From assembly GCF_000231055.2 (NCBI RefSeq), contig NZ_CM001466.1, positions 4,440,911-4,504,910 on the forward strand: a DNA stretch of 64,000 bases, read 5' to 3'. Below, in pieces: positions 35,953-44,790 of the stretch. The position numbers were made by a program, and so were the translations under genes. Below the pieces are notes generated by a model. The model was given only the letters and a program-made list of their open reading frames with translations. It was not told where the DNA came from and did no database searches. How positions within the stretch are numbered: the stretch's first letter is position 1; the number at the start of each line of letters is the position of its first letter. Source of the DNA: Saccharomonospora azurea NA-128. GTDB taxonomy: Bacteria > Actinomycetota > Actinomycetes > Mycobacteriales > Pseudonocardiaceae.

Positions 35953-36150
35953 ATGGCGGTCGTGAAGGCCGATCTTGAGGCGTGCCAGGGCTATGCGAAC
36001 TGCGTGGTCGGCGCCGAAGACGTATTCGACATCGACGACGACGGTCTGGTCGTGGTGTTGCGGAGTGCGATCGACGACACCGATCGCGCTCGGGTGGAGG
36101 CCGCCGCGCGCAGCTGCCCGGTCAATGCGCTCGTGGTCGAGGACGACTGA
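35953..36150 (+). CDS. [3Fe-4S]-type ferredoxin of the dioxygenase
   Basis: A 65-aa electron carrier with Cys 11, Cys 17 and Cys 55 (ACQGYANC and SCPVNAL). The position that would hold a fourth Cys is Tyr 14, so the cluster is probably [3Fe-4S], as in the small ferredoxins that serve cytochromes P450 and the phthalate dioxygenases of actinobacteria. It should pass electrons from the reductase encoded next to the Rieske centre. The GAGGAGGAA box at 35940-35948 gives a strong start. The stop overlaps the reductase ATG. Confidence 0.9.
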   Translation: MAVVKADLEACQGYANCVVGAEDVFDIDDDGLVVVLRSAIDDTDRARVEAAARSCPVNALVVEDD

Positions 36151-37400
36151 TGGCGCGTACCGTCATCGTGGGTGCTTCGATCGGCGGAGTGCGCACGGCG
36201 CAGGCGCTGCGAGCCGCGGACTACGGGGGCGAGATCGTGCTCGTCGGTGCCGAGGACGTGCTGCCCTACGACAAGCCTCCGTTGTCCAAGGCGCTGCTCG
36301 CCGGGGACGCGACGCCGGAATCCATCCGGCTGCTGTCCAGGGAGGAAGCGGAGGAGGCGGGCATTCGCCTCGAGCTCGGCCGAGCGGCTACGAGCCTGAC
36401 CCCGGGCGCGAGGCGGGTCGTACTCGCCGACGGCACGGAGCTGGAGTACGACGATCTGGTCATCGCCACCGGCGCGCGGGCACGTCCGTCTCTCTGGGGC
36501 AACCCGCCCGGCGTGCACCTTGTCCGGTCGCTGTCCGACGCCGAGGGACTCGGCTCGGCGCTGCGCGCGGGCGGTCCGGTGGTGGTGGTCGGTGCGGGCT
36601 TCATCGGTGCTGAAGTGGCCGCGACCGCGGTCGGGATGGGGCTGACCGACGTCGCGATGGTCGACCCGGTCGAGGTGCCGCTGTCGCGGGTACTGAATCC
36701 CGAGGTGGCGAAGGACTTCGCCGTTCTGCATGAGAGTCACGGTGTGACGACGCGGTTCGGTGTGTCGGTCACCGGCATTCGGGTCGTGCCGACCGGGCTG
36801 GAGGTGGTGTTGGCCGACGGCACCATGTTGCCTGCCACCACGGTCGTCGTGGGCATCGGAGCGGTCCCGAACGACGACTGGCTCTCGGGCAGCGGGATCA
36901 CCGTCCAGGACGGTGTCGTGTGTGATGAGTTCGGCCGGTCCGTCGACGATCCGCGGATCTGGGCGGTCGGCGACGTCGCGCGTTGGTGGCATCCACGGTA
37001 CGAGCGCACGGTCCGGGCCGAACACTGGACGAACGCCGTCGAGCAGGCGGCCTGTGTCGCCCACAACATCGTCGATCCCACGGCGTTGCGGAGTCACACG
37101 CCGGTCGAGTACGTCTGGAGTGACCAGTACGACCGCAAGATCCAGCTCGTGGGACGGACGGGTGGCGACCAGGAGCACGTTCGGGTCGACGGAGCCGATC
37201 CCGGGCGCTCGTTCGCGGTGCTCTACGCCGACGCCGACGGGTTCTTCACCGGCGCCCTGACGGTGAGCTGGCCCAAGGCGCTGGTCGCCTGCCGCAGGGC
37301 ACTGCACGACGGGGCGACCGCGCCCCGGACGCTCGTCGACATTCGCGCGGCCGTGGAAGCGGCCCGACCACGGCAACGTGCCGCACAGGAGGTTCTGTGA
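36150..37400 (+). CDS. FAD-dependent ferredoxin reductase of the dioxygenase
   Basis: A 416-aa NADH:ferredoxin oxidoreductase. The FAD site is VGASIGGVRTA at the N-terminus, the NAD site is VVVGAGFIGAEVA (about residue 150), and WAVGDVARW (about 270) is the second FAD motif, giving the usual layout of BphA4/PadAd-like reductases. It takes electrons from NADH to the adjacent ferredoxin. Its start overlaps the ferredoxin stop by one base, and its stop touches the decarboxylase start, whose AGGAGG ribosome site lies inside this gene. Confidence 0.9.
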   Translation: MARTVIVGASIGGVRTAQALRAADYGGEIVLVGAEDVLPYDKPPLSKALLAGDATPESIRLLSREEAEEAGIRLELGRAATSLTPGARRVVLADGTELEYDDLVIATGARARPSLWGNPPGVHLVRSLSDAEGLGSALRAGGPVVVVGAGFIGAEVAATAVGMGLTDVAMVDPVEVPLSRVLNPEVAKDFAVLHESHGVTTRFGVSVTGIRVVPTGLEVVLADGTMLPATTVVVGIGAVPNDDWLSGSGITVQDGVVCDEFGRSVDDPRIWAVGDVARWWHPRYERTVRAEHWTNAVEQAACVAHNIVDPTALRSHTPVEYVWSDQYDRKIQLVGRTGGDQEHVRVDGADPGRSFAVLYADADGFFTGALTVSWPKALVACRRALHDGATAPRTLVDIRAAVEAARPRQRAAQEVL

Positions 37401-38170
37401 TGAAGGCGCCGAACTCGGCCGAACTGGCCCCGCTGCGCACGTTGATCGCGGGCGCCTGCCGGGTACTGGCCGGGCGCGGGCTCGCCGACGGCATCCTCGG
37501 CCACATCAGCCTGCGTGTCGACGAGCGCCGGCTGCTCGTCCGTTGCCGGGGGCCGCGTGAGCGCGGTCTCGGGTACACGCTCGCCGATGACATCCGCCTG
37601 GTCGATCTCGACGGCGAGCCGGGAGCTCCGGGCGAGCTGGACGGCTACTCTCCCCCCAACGAGCTGCCGTTGCACACCGAGGTCCTGCGTCGCCGGCCCG
37701 ACGTGGCATCGGTGGTGCACGCGCATCCGCCGGAGGTCGTGGCGGCCGATCTCGCCGGCATCGAGATCCGGCCGATCGTGGGGGCCTTCGACATCCCGGG
37801 TTCCCGGCTGGCCGCCGGCGGGGTGCCGGTATACCGGCGCGGGGTGTTGGTCCGGGACCGGCGGCTCGCGGCCGAGATGGTCGACTCGATGGGCGCCCGT
37901 CCGGTGGTGCTCCTGCGCGGGCACGGGATCACGAGCGCGGCCGCGACGGTGGAGCAGGCGGTACTACAGGCCATCAGTGTCGACGCGCTCGCCACGTTGT
38001 CCCTGCGCGTCGTCACCGCGGGCGGGCGCCTCGCCGATCTCCCGGCCGAGGACATGGCGGAGCTGCCCGATCTCGGCGCGAACTTCAACACCGGCGTCGC
38101 GTGGCGGCACGAGCTCGCCAGGCTGGCCGGCGTGGTCGATGATCGGCACCCGGTCGGGCCTTCCCACTGA
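37400..38170 (+). CDS. class II aldolase-type decarboxylase (PhtC/PadC-like)
   Basis: A 256-aa metal-dependent enzyme. HAHPPEVV (about residue 108) and RGHGITSAA (about 173) carry the zinc-binding histidines of the class II aldolase fold. In phthalate operons the protein at this position removes CO2 from 3,4-dihydroxyphthalate; a dihydroxylated aromatic acid is the likely substrate here. An AGGAGG box at 37387-37392 supports the ATG at 37400, although a GTG three bases earlier is in frame. It ends the operon and is followed at once by a strong hairpin. A second, divergent member of the family is encoded at 30473. Confidence 0.85.
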   Translation: MKAPNSAELAPLRTLIAGACRVLAGRGLADGILGHISLRVDERRLLVRCRGPRERGLGYTLADDIRLVDLDGEPGAPGELDGYSPPNELPLHTEVLRRRPDVASVVHAHPPEVVAADLAGIEIRPIVGAFDIPGSRLAAGGVPVYRRGVLVRDRRLAAEMVDSMGARPVVLLRGHGITSAAATVEQAVLQAISVDALATLSLRVVTAGGRLADLPAEDMAELPDLGANFNTGVAWRHELARLAGVVDDRHPVGPSH

Positions 38171-38175
38171 CCCGA

Positions 38176-38199
38176 CCGGCACGGGCCGGCCCGTGCCGG
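38176..38199. terminator. perfect 24-base hairpin after the dioxygenase operon
   Basis: CCGGCACGGGCC at 38176-38187 is followed directly by its reverse complement, five bases after the decarboxylase stop. A self-complementary GC stem of this length, without a T-tract, is a likely actinomycete terminator. Confidence 0.75.
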
Positions 38200-38842
38200 G
38201 TGCTCCGCACCGAAAGGGGAGTGGAGACCCCGACACCGGGCCGGCCTCCGACCGCGTGCGCGGCGGAGAGCGGGTTGTTCGCGCTGTCATCCGGGCGTCG
38301 CTGGGAACGGAACCAGGTCCAATGGCCATCCCTGAAAAGCTGCCGTCGCCGCACACCGCGGTCTGCCGACGACACGCCCTTCCCGGGCGCGACGTCCGGA
38401 ATCCGACTTTCCTCTACAGAGGACGATCGCGCGGACTCGGCGCGCCGCTCGCGCGCGGCCATGGTCGGCCGTCGCCCGGTGCTCCCAGCCCCTTCGGCGG
38501 CTGTCGCCGACTCCGCGATGGTCCGGTGTGCGTCGGCGTGGATCCCGACCTTGGGCACGTGGACCCGCCCGACGATCATACAGAAACAGTTTCTGTAGAG
38601 CGCAGTAAGGTGGAGGGTCAACGAACTGCGCAGCACTTGCCCGGATCGTGAACGGCACCACGATCAGAGTCGTGACGAGACGTGCGGACGAGTTCGGGCA
38701 GGGAGGTGAGTTGCGGCAACAGAAGCAGGTTCGGGGACCGGAGGGAATTCGCGTCGCCTCCGGCCTGGCCGCGCCGCCTCCGGGCACGTCGTCGTACGTC
38801 GTTGCTCAACGGATGCTATGGAGATTGGCGTACGATTCTGTC
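38200..38842 (+). promoter_or_regulatory. 643-bp upstream region of the IclR gene with a perfect operator palindrome
   Basis: TACAGAAAC-A-GTTTCTGTA at 38579-38597 is a perfect 19-base palindrome. It lies just after a possible promoter (TTGGGC at 38551, GATCAT at 38574). The inner 15 bases share the CAGAA...TTCTG arms of the site at 28961. No other gene is supported in this stretch; the frame from 38648 that joins the IclR gene has a composition unlike a protein. Confidence 0.55.
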
Positions 38843-39640
38843 ATGAAGAAATCTGGTACTGATGTGCACACGCTCGCCAGCGGTCCGGCACCGCAGTATC
38901 CGATCGAGTCGGTCGACAACGCACTGAAGATCCTGCTGCTGTTGGGAGAGCGTAGTGAGCTGCGGCTCACCGAGGTCGCGGAGTACCTCGGCGTCGCGTC
39001 GTCGACTGCGCACAGGCTCCTGGCGATGCTGCAGTACCGAGGCTTCATCCGGCAGGACAGCAGGTCGAAGGTGTACCGGCCCGGGACCGCGCTGACCGCT
39101 GTCGCCTTCGCGATCCTCCAGCGCTTCGATGTCCGCGAGACCGTCCGGCCGTCCCTGGAGTCACTCAATCGGGAACTGAGTGAGACCGTTCACCTGGGCA
39201 TTCTCGACGGAACGGTGGTGCGGTTCATCGACGCGATCGAAAGCCCTCGCGCCGTCAGGGTCGCATCCCGGCTGGGACAGTCGATGCCCGCGAACTGCAC
39301 CTCCACGGGTAAGGCGCTGCTCGCGCAGCTGTCGACGGACGATCTGCGCCGACTGTTTCCGAATGAGGAGCTCGACGGGTTGACGAGCAACTCCATCCGC
39401 AGCCGAACCGACCTGGAGATCGAGCTCGACGGAGTGCGCAGGCGCGGCTACGCGACGAGTAACGAGGAGAGCGAGGAAGGCGTGTCGTCGGTGTCCGTGG
39501 CCTTTCCCGCGGGGCAGTCGCCGGTCAGCCTGGCCATGAACGTCTCGGTACCGGTCAGCAGAATGAACCGCAGCGACATTCGCCGGATCGGCGAGACCCT
39601 GATGACGAAGGTGAGTGAGGCCGCCACACTGCTCCATTGA
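38843..39640 (+). CDS. IclR-family transcriptional regulator (PhtR/PadR-position)
   Basis: This protein is 265 aa from the ATG at 38843, the usual length for the family; a frame from 38648 would add an unlikely 65-residue leader. The winged helix is in residues 23-85 (SVDNALKILLLLG, LTEVAEYLGVASSTAHRLLAML), and the effector domain follows with NCTSTGKALLAQL and a C-terminal NVSVPVSR. IclR proteins control aromatic degradation operons, often induced by the substrate. It sits after the dioxygenase operon as phtR does in Arthrobacter. I infer it binds the CAGAA...TTCTG palindromes. Confidence 0.88.
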   Translation: MKKSGTDVHTLASGPAPQYPIESVDNALKILLLLGERSELRLTEVAEYLGVASSTAHRLLAMLQYRGFIRQDSRSKVYRPGTALTAVAFAILQRFDVRETVRPSLESLNRELSETVHLGILDGTVVRFIDAIESPRAVRVASRLGQSMPANCTSTGKALLAQLSTDDLRRLFPNEELDGLTSNSIRSRTDLEIELDGVRRRGYATSNEESEEGVSSVSVAFPAGQSPVSLAMNVSVPVSRMNRSDIRRIGETLMTKVSEAATLLH

Positions 39641-39778
39641 CCGTCGCGGGGCCGGGACTCTCGCGCACGCGGGCGAGCTCCGTCCGAAGCCGGGTTGGGC
39701 CGTTCCTCGGCGACGACGTGGGGCGCGCAACCGGGACGGGCGCAGCCGGACCGATGCCGGGTGGTGCGGCGCCTTTCT

Positions 39779-39814
39779 CCGGGTGCCCCGCAGACGAATC
39801 CGGAGGGCACCCGG
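39779..39814. terminator. hairpin between convergent IclR and hydroxyquinol dioxygenase genes
   Basis: CCGGGTGCCC at 39779-39788 pairs with GGGCACCCGG at 39805-39814 over a 16-base loop. It lies 10 bases past the dioxygenase stop on the minus strand and probably ends that operon. Confidence 0.6.
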
Positions 39815-39824
39815 GGACCGCCAG

Positions 39825-40730
39825 TCAGGCGTTGTCCGGCGCCAGCACGATGTCGAAACGCACGCGGGACCAGCTTCGGTCCCCGAGGTCGCGTCCGTCC
39901 GGCGTGGGGGTACCGGGTTTCTGTTCGACGAAGTCGGTGATCAGGGAGTCCTTCACGCCGAACACCGCGTCGGAGTCGATGTGGTCGCCGCCGCGCACGA
40001 AGATGTGCGTGATCAGCGTGCGTTTGCCCGCGGCGGTGACCATGAAGTGCAGGTGGGCCGGGCGCATCGGTGAGCGGCCGGTCTTCTCCAGCAGGGCGCC
40101 GACCGGGCCGTCGTGCGGGATCGCGTACGGCGTCGGGGTCAGGCCCCAGAGCCGGAAACGGCCCTCGTCGTCGGCGAACAGGTGGCCTCGTGCGGCGGTG
40201 CGGTCGTCGTCGTACTGGACGTCGTAGAAGCCGTCGTCGTCCGCCTCCCAGATCTCGATGCGCGCACCGGGGACGGGATTGCCGTCGGTGTCGGTGACCG
40301 TGCCCTCGATCCAGCACGGTTGCCCCGGAGCACCGTTGGACAGGTCGCCACCCTGCGGGATCTCCGGCGAGTCGTCGACGAAGAACGGCCCGAACACCGT
40401 CGCCTCGGTGGCGTTGCCGACAGCCTCGTTCGACACGGTGACCGTCTGCATCGACACCCCGAACACGTCGGACAGCAGGATGAACTCCTGTCGACGGTCG
40501 TCGGTGATATCGCCGACCGCTCGGAGGAACTCGATGCCCTTCGCCCACTCGTCCTCGGTGAGGCGGACGTCGCGCACGAAGGCGTGCAGGTGTTCGGTCA
40601 GCGACGTCAGGATTTCCTTGAGGCGTTCGTCGGAGGTGCCGGCCCAGCTGGCGATCACCCGGTCGGTGAGCGCCCGTTCGCGCCGCTGCTGTTCGTCGCT
40701 TGTGGACGTTGCGGTGTTCTCGCTGCTCAT
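39825..40730 (-). CDS. hydroxyquinol 1,2-dioxygenase (intradiol)
   Basis: A 301-aa non-haem Fe(III) enzyme predicted to open the ring of hydroxyquinol (1,2,4-trihydroxybenzene) to maleylacetate. An N-terminal helical dimerisation part precedes the intradiol core. Iron ligands are visible as Tyr in [12 protein letters not shown], Tyr in [12 protein letters not shown], and two His in RPAHLHFMV. The GFYDVQ signature and partnership with maleylacetate reductase favour hydroxyquinol over catechol as substrate. It is the last gene of a three-gene minus-strand operon, one base after the reductase. Confidence 0.87.
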   Translation of the reverse strand: MSSENTATSTSDEQQRRERALTDRVIASWAGTSDERLKEILTSLTEHLHAFVRDVRLTEDEWAKGIEFLRAVGDITDDRRQEFILLSDVFGVSMQTVTVSNEAVGNATEATVFGPFFVDDSPEIPQGGDLSNGAPGQPCWIEGTVTDTDGNPVPGARIEIWEADDDGFYDVQYDDDRTAARGHLFADDEGRFRLWGLTPTPYAIPHDGPVGALLEKTGRSPMRPAHLHFMVTAAGKRTLITHIFVRGGDHIDSDAVFGVKDSLITDFVEQKPGTPTPDGRDLGDRSWSRVRFDIVLAPDNA

Positions 40731-40731
40731 G

Positions 40732-41835
40732 TCACATCCTCGTTCGCTCGGCTTCGGCTCCGGACCAGGCGTTGCGGAGAAGCAGGGACAGGGTCTGTTC
40801 GGTGACCGGCCGGGGGTTCGACGGCGGAATCACCGGCATGATCAGCTCCACGGCCTCGTCGAGACGTGATTCGTCGAGGCCGATCTCCCGCAGCGCGGTG
40901 GGGGCGTGCACGTCGCGGCGCAGGGCTTCCAGTCCGTGGACCGCGTCGTCGGCGCCCAGCGCCGCGGCGATGCGCCCGGCCGCCTCGGGTGCCGCGTCGG
41001 CATTGAACGCGAGGACGTGCGGCAGCACGATCGCGTGGGTGTGCGCGTGCGGGAGGTCGTAGGCGCCGCCGAGGACGTGGCAGATCTTGTGGTGCATCCC
41101 CGATCCGGCGGAGGCGAAGGCCACCGCCGAGAGGTAGGCGCCGTAGAGGGTCTGCTCGTGTCCGGCCAGATCGGTGGAATCCGCGGTGATCGCACGCATC
41201 CCGTCGGCGAGGGCGCCGATCGCCTCGGCGGCCAACGCCCGGTTGATCGGGTCTGCGCGCGGCGCCCACATCGAGTCCACCCCGTGGGCGAGGGCGTTGA
41301 GTCCCGAGGCCACGGCGAGGTCGGCGGGCAGCGTGAGCATGCAGGTCGCGTCGTAGATCACCGTCGTCGGCAGCACGCGGGAATCCACGCCGGTGGTCTT
41401 GCGCGCCGCCTCGGTCATGCCCCACACGTTCGTGGCCTCCGACCCGGCGTACGTGGTGGGCACGGCGACGATCGGGATCCCGGTGGTCAGCGCGACCGCC
41501 TTCGCGAGACCCGTGGTGGAGCCGCCGCCGACGCTGACCAGCAGGTCGATCCGGTGTTCGGCGGCCACCTCGCGAGCCCGCACGGCCTTGTCCACCGGCA
41601 CGTGCGGGGCGACGTCGTCGAACCGCACCGCGACGTCGACATCGGCGCAGATCGCCTGGGCGAGGTCGCTCTCGGTGGGGGCGGCGATCACCATGACCGC
41701 CTTCGCGCCGAGTCGGCGGACCTCGTCCGCGAGGTTGTCGGCGGCGCGTCCGGCTCCGAACCGGACCCGTTGCGGCAGGGTCTCGTGGTCGAAGACGAGA
41801 CCTGTGTTGTCCGACTTCACGGCTGGGGTGTTCAT
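40732..41835 (-). CDS. maleylacetate reductase (iron-type alcohol dehydrogenase family)
   Basis: A 367-aa NAD(P)H-dependent enzyme predicted to reduce maleylacetate to 3-oxoadipate. The nucleotide site is [14 protein letters not shown] (about residue 100), and metal-site histidines are in [12 protein letters not shown] and [14 protein letters not shown] (about 240-265). [10 protein letters not shown] near the N-terminus is characteristic of this subfamily. Its start overlaps the NTF2-like gene stop (ATGA), and the dioxygenase that makes its substrate follows after one base. 3-Oxoadipate would enter central metabolism through genes outside the window. Confidence 0.88.
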   Translation of the reverse strand: MNTPAVKSDNTGLVFDHETLPQRVRFGAGRAADNLADEVRRLGAKAVMVIAAPTESDLAQAICADVDVAVRFDDVAPHVPVDKAVRAREVAAEHRIDLLVSVGGGSTTGLAKAVALTTGIPIVAVPTTYAGSEATNVWGMTEAARKTTGVDSRVLPTTVIYDATCMLTLPADLAVASGLNALAHGVDSMWAPRADPINRALAAEAIGALADGMRAITADSTDLAGHEQTLYGAYLSAVAFASAGSGMHHKICHVLGGAYDLPHAHTHAIVLPHVLAFNADAAPEAAGRIAAALGADDAVHGLEALRRDVHAPTALREIGLDESRLDEAVELIMPVIPPSNPRPVTEQTLSLLLRNAWSGAEAERTRM

Positions 41836-42233
41836 CGGCGCGGGGTGGGCTGGTAGGCGAGCAACTTCCAGGCGCCGTCGTGGCGGACCCAGACGGCGAT
41901 GCAGTTGTTGGCCAGTTCGATGGGCGTGCCGTTGGCGGTGATCTCGCCGTTCATCTCACCGACCACGATCGCGACGTCGCCGTGCACGAGTACGTCCGAC
42001 ACCGGGTGGTCGATGCGGTGGTAGACGTAGAACTCGTCCCGGCATTTGCGCAGGTAGGACTCGATCGTGTCGCGCGAGCCGTCCGAGTGGCTGTACGTCA
42101 GGTCGGGATGGCACAGGCTGGCGAAGGTGTCGAAGTCACCGTCGACGACAGCGTCGTAGCGCTTGTCCTCGAGCGCCAGAATCTCGGCTTTGACCGCAGC
42201 GACGGAGTCGTCGAGCACGTCGGAGGAAGTCAC
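41832..42233 (-). CDS. NTF2-like (SnoaL/DUF4440-type) protein
   Basis: This protein is 133 aa from a GTG at 42233, chosen for the TTGGAGA box eight bases upstream. It has the cone-shaped NTF2-like pattern: a helical start with LEDKRYDAVVDGDFDTFASL, then LTYSHSDGSRDTIESYL and VRHDGAWKLLAYQ at the end. Such proteins act as isomerases, hydrolases or subunits of ring-cleavage pathways. It is the first gene of the hydroxyquinol operon, so a role on a pathway intermediate is plausible, but no catalytic residue is decisive. Confidence 0.75.
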   Translation of the reverse strand: MTSSDVLDDSVAAVKAEILALEDKRYDAVVDGDFDTFASLCHPDLTYSHSDGSRDTIESYLRKCRDEFYVYHRIDHPVSDVLVHGDVAIVVGEMNGEITANGTPIELANNCIAVWVRHDGAWKLLAYQPTPRR

Positions 42234-42305
42234 TGGGGTTCTCCAAGTAGATGGGATGCAGCTGACTGTGGCTGTCCTCGCACGGTAGGACGCACCACAC
42301 AGGAG

Positions 42306-42319
42306 TGTCAATCGTGACA
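42306..42319 (-). promoter_or_regulatory. palindromic operator before the hydroxyquinol operon
   Basis: TGTCA-ATCG-TGACA is a perfect inverted repeat lying 73 bases upstream of the NTF2-like start. Its regulator is unknown; it does not match the CAGAA...TTCTG sites. Confidence 0.45.
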
Positions 42320-42450
42320 GAACACCTGACGGGGTGGACCGTGCAGCCGGGCTCACCGGCAGTGAGGGGGCGACCCTGGCCAGTCACTGTCAACATTGCG
42401 CTCTGAGCAGCGAAGACGCAGCTTTTTTCGGACTGTCCAGCGGCTGCTGG

Positions 42451-42475
42451 TTGACAAAGTGACAGCTAACACTTT
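42451..42475 (+). promoter_or_regulatory. promoter -35 and operator before the ABC importer operon
   Basis: TTGACA at 42451-42456 is directly followed by AAAGTG-ACAGCTAA-CACTTT (42456-42475), a perfect 6-base inverted repeat that shares its first base with the -35 box. Repressor binding here would block RNA polymerase. The importer starts about 100 bases downstream. Confidence 0.5.
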
Positions 42476-42577
42476 CAATCACGGCAGAACACACAGTTCA
42501 GTCACGGCATACACCGTGATCGCCCAGACACACCCCGGCATCCCTGAGCTTTCTCGAATCAACCCTCGGAGTAGGAC

Positions 42578-43708
42578 GTGACGATCACAGGCGATCGGGC
42601 CGCGCCCGGTTCACACTCCCCGGCGAAGACCCGGGTGTCCCCACCGGGACGGCGACTACTCGACAGCGCCGCCGCGCGCAGTCTGCTGGCGATCGTTCTG
42701 GCGACGGTCGCTCTGTTCCTGGTCAGTGCGGTGCTGGCCCCGCAAAGCGTCGGCGCCGGTGCGATCTCGGCGATGCTCCCGTTCGCGGCGATCCTCGCCG
42801 TCGTCGCGCTCGGTCAGACCCTGGTCGTGCAGCAGAGCGGTATCGACCTCTCGGTTCCCGGAGCGTTCTCGCTGGCGGTGGTGATCGTCGCCCGGCTGTC
42901 CGCCGGCGGAGACACCACGGCGATCGTGGTGGCCGTCGCGGTCGCGCTGGCGGCGACCGCGGTCGCGGGTCTGGTGAACGGTCTGATCATCACCTACCTG
43001 CGAGTGACGCCCATCGTGGCGACACTCGGCATGAACGCCCTGCTGCTGGGTGCGGTCTGGGCCGTGTCGGAAGGGGCCGCTCGCCGCATCCCGTCCGGGC
43101 TGTCCACCTCCCTCGGCGGATCGATCCTCGGTGTTCCGGTCACCGTCCTGGTGGCGCTCGTGTTGACCGCGGTCATCGCCGTGGTGGTGAAGCGGACCGC
43201 CGCGGGCCGCCGGTTCGAGGTGGTGGGAGCGAGTGAGCGCGTCGCCGCCGCGGCGGGCATCCGCCGGCACGGATACGTGCTCTTCGCCTACAGCGGCGCG
43301 GCGGCGCTCTACGGCCTCGGCGGTGTGCTGCTCACCGGCATCGTGAACACCCCGGGCATCACCGAGGGCAATGCCTACCTGCTCCCGTCGGTCGCCGCGG
43401 TGGTGCTCGGCGGCACCTCGCTGCGGGGCGGCAAGGGCAACATCGTCGCCTCGCTGGTCGCCGCGCTGTTCTTCACGCAAGTCGACCGACTCGTCTCGAC
43501 GCTGGGCCTGTCCTACGGCATCCAGATCATCGTCCAGGCGCTCGCACTGGCGCTCGGCGTGGCGTTCCACTCCGGCTCGCTGGGCCGTCGACGTCGCGGT
43601 GCGGCGACCTCGACGCCCGCCGACGACGAGCCCGAACCGGAGTCCTCGCCCACGACCGGGACCGTGCCCACGCCCGCAGTCTCCGAGCCGACAAGGACCA
43701 CCCGATGA
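42578..43708 (+). CDS. RbsC-like ABC importer permease
   Basis: A 376-aa membrane protein with 8-10 hydrophobic segments from residue 35 on. Family landmarks are LGQTLVVQQSGIDLSVPGAF, VTPIVATLGMNALL and the GGTSLRGGKGNIVASLV loop near the end, all typical of ribose/xylose/AI-2-type permeases. The C-terminal 45 residues are Pro/Glu/Thr-rich and cytoplasmic. The GTG at 42578 has a GGAGTAGGA box. It overlaps the binding-protein gene by ATGA. It pairs with the second permease domain fused to the ATPase at 44787, so the importer is probably a heterodimer. Confidence 0.87.
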   Translation: MTITGDRAAPGSHSPAKTRVSPPGRRLLDSAAARSLLAIVLATVALFLVSAVLAPQSVGAGAISAMLPFAAILAVVALGQTLVVQQSGIDLSVPGAFSLAVVIVARLSAGGDTTAIVVAVAVALAATAVAGLVNGLIITYLRVTPIVATLGMNALLLGAVWAVSEGAARRIPSGLSTSLGGSILGVPVTVLVALVLTAVIAVVVKRTAAGRRFEVVGASERVAAAAGIRRHGYVLFAYSGAAALYGLGGVLLTGIVNTPGITEGNAYLLPSVAAVVLGGTSLRGGKGNIVASLVAALFFTQVDRLVSTLGLSYGIQIIVQALALALGVAFHSGSLGRRRRGAATSTPADDEPEPESSPTTGTVPTPAVSEPTRTTR

Positions 43709-44790
43709 CCATCAAGACGTTCGCCTCCCGTGCGGCGGCTCTGCTGTCTGTGTCCGCACTGCTGGCCTCCTGTTCCGTGGGCGGCTTCGAGACCGTCGAC
43801 GCCTCCGCCCCGCGCCCCGCGTGGTGCGGTCCGGACCCGGCGGTCATCGGGTTCGCCGACGGCGACGGCGGGAACAGCTGGAAACGGCTCAACCTCGCCG
43901 AGCTGCGGGACGAGCTGGCCCAGTGCTCGTCGGTCACCGACTTCATCGTGACCGACGCCCAGGGCGACACGCAGAAGGCCATCTCCGACGTGAAGAGCCT
44001 CGGCGCACAGGGTGTCGACGCCCTGCTGGTGTTCCCCGACGCCGGCCAGGCCCTGCTGCCCGCGCTGCGCCACGAGTACAAGTCCGGCGTGCACGTCGTC
44101 CCCTACCGGGTGTCTCCCGGAGGCACGGAGGGGGAGGAGTACTCGACCTTCGTCGCCTCGGACTTCGCCGAGATCGGCCGGCTGTGGGGGCAGTGGCTGA
44201 TCGACTCGCTGCCGAACAGCACCGGCAACGTGCTGTTCCTCGGTGGCCCGCCCGCCAACGCGCAGAACATGGCGGTCAACGAGGGCCTGCGCGAGGCGAT
44301 CGAGGACTACCCGGGCATCGAGATCATCGGCGACCAGCCGTTCACGGTCACGAACTGGAACCCGGCGCAGACGCAGCAGGCGACGTCCACGATGCTGTCG
44401 CGCTATCCGAAGATCGACGCCGTGGTGGCCGACTTCGCCGCCACCAGCATCATCACCGCGTTCCAGCAAGCCGGGCGTCCGCTCCCGCTGATCGCCACCG
44501 CCGACGTCAACGGCCTGTCCTGCCAGTACGAGAAGCTCGCCGCCGACAACCCCAGCTTCCAGCTGTTCACGGTCAACTCCCAGACCTCCATGGGCAGGCT
44601 CGCCGCGCAGCACGCGGTGGCCCTCGCGACCGGCGGCACCCCACCGGAGTCGAAGACCGACATCCCGGTGCCCTTCGAGGACTCGATCTCCGGGACCCCG
44701 TCGGCGCCGCAGTGCGACCCGTCGCTCCCCGAGGACGCCCTGCTCTCCAGCTCGCTCACACCCCAACGAATCGGTGAGGTCCTGAAATGA
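43705..44790 (+). CDS. lipoprotein substrate-binding protein of the sugar-type ABC importer
   Basis: A 361-aa exported protein with a lipoprotein signal peptide (lipobox LLASC, Cys at residue 23), so it is anchored outside the membrane. The mature part has the RbsB-like periplasmic binding fold: IGFADGDGGNSWKRLNLAEL, SLGAQGVDALLVFPDAGQAL, and AVVADFAATSIITAF. Its ligand is probably a sugar or polyol. It lies between the two permease-containing genes and overlaps both. Confidence 0.85.
   Translation: MTIKTFASRAAALLSVSALLASCSVGGFETVDASAPRPAWCGPDPAVIGFADGDGGNSWKRLNLAELRDELAQCSSVTDFIVTDAQGDTQKAISDVKSLGAQGVDALLVFPDAGQALLPALRHEYKSGVHVVPYRVSPGGTEGEEYSTFVASDFAEIGRLWGQWLIDSLPNSTGNVLFLGGPPANAQNMAVNEGLREAIEDYPGIEIIGDQPFTVTNWNPAQTQQATSTMLSRYPKIDAVVADFAATSIITAFQQAGRPLPLIATADVNGLSCQYEKLAADNPSFQLFTVNSQTSMGRLAAQHAVALATGGTPPESKTDIPVPFEDSISGTPSAPQCDPSLPEDALLSSSLTPQRIGEVLK

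Noticed and set aside
38648..38842. N-terminal extension of the IclR protein from 38648
   Set aside because: It would make the regulator 330 aa, longer than the family, and the added sequence has no protein-like pattern; the ATG at 38843 gives a normal length.
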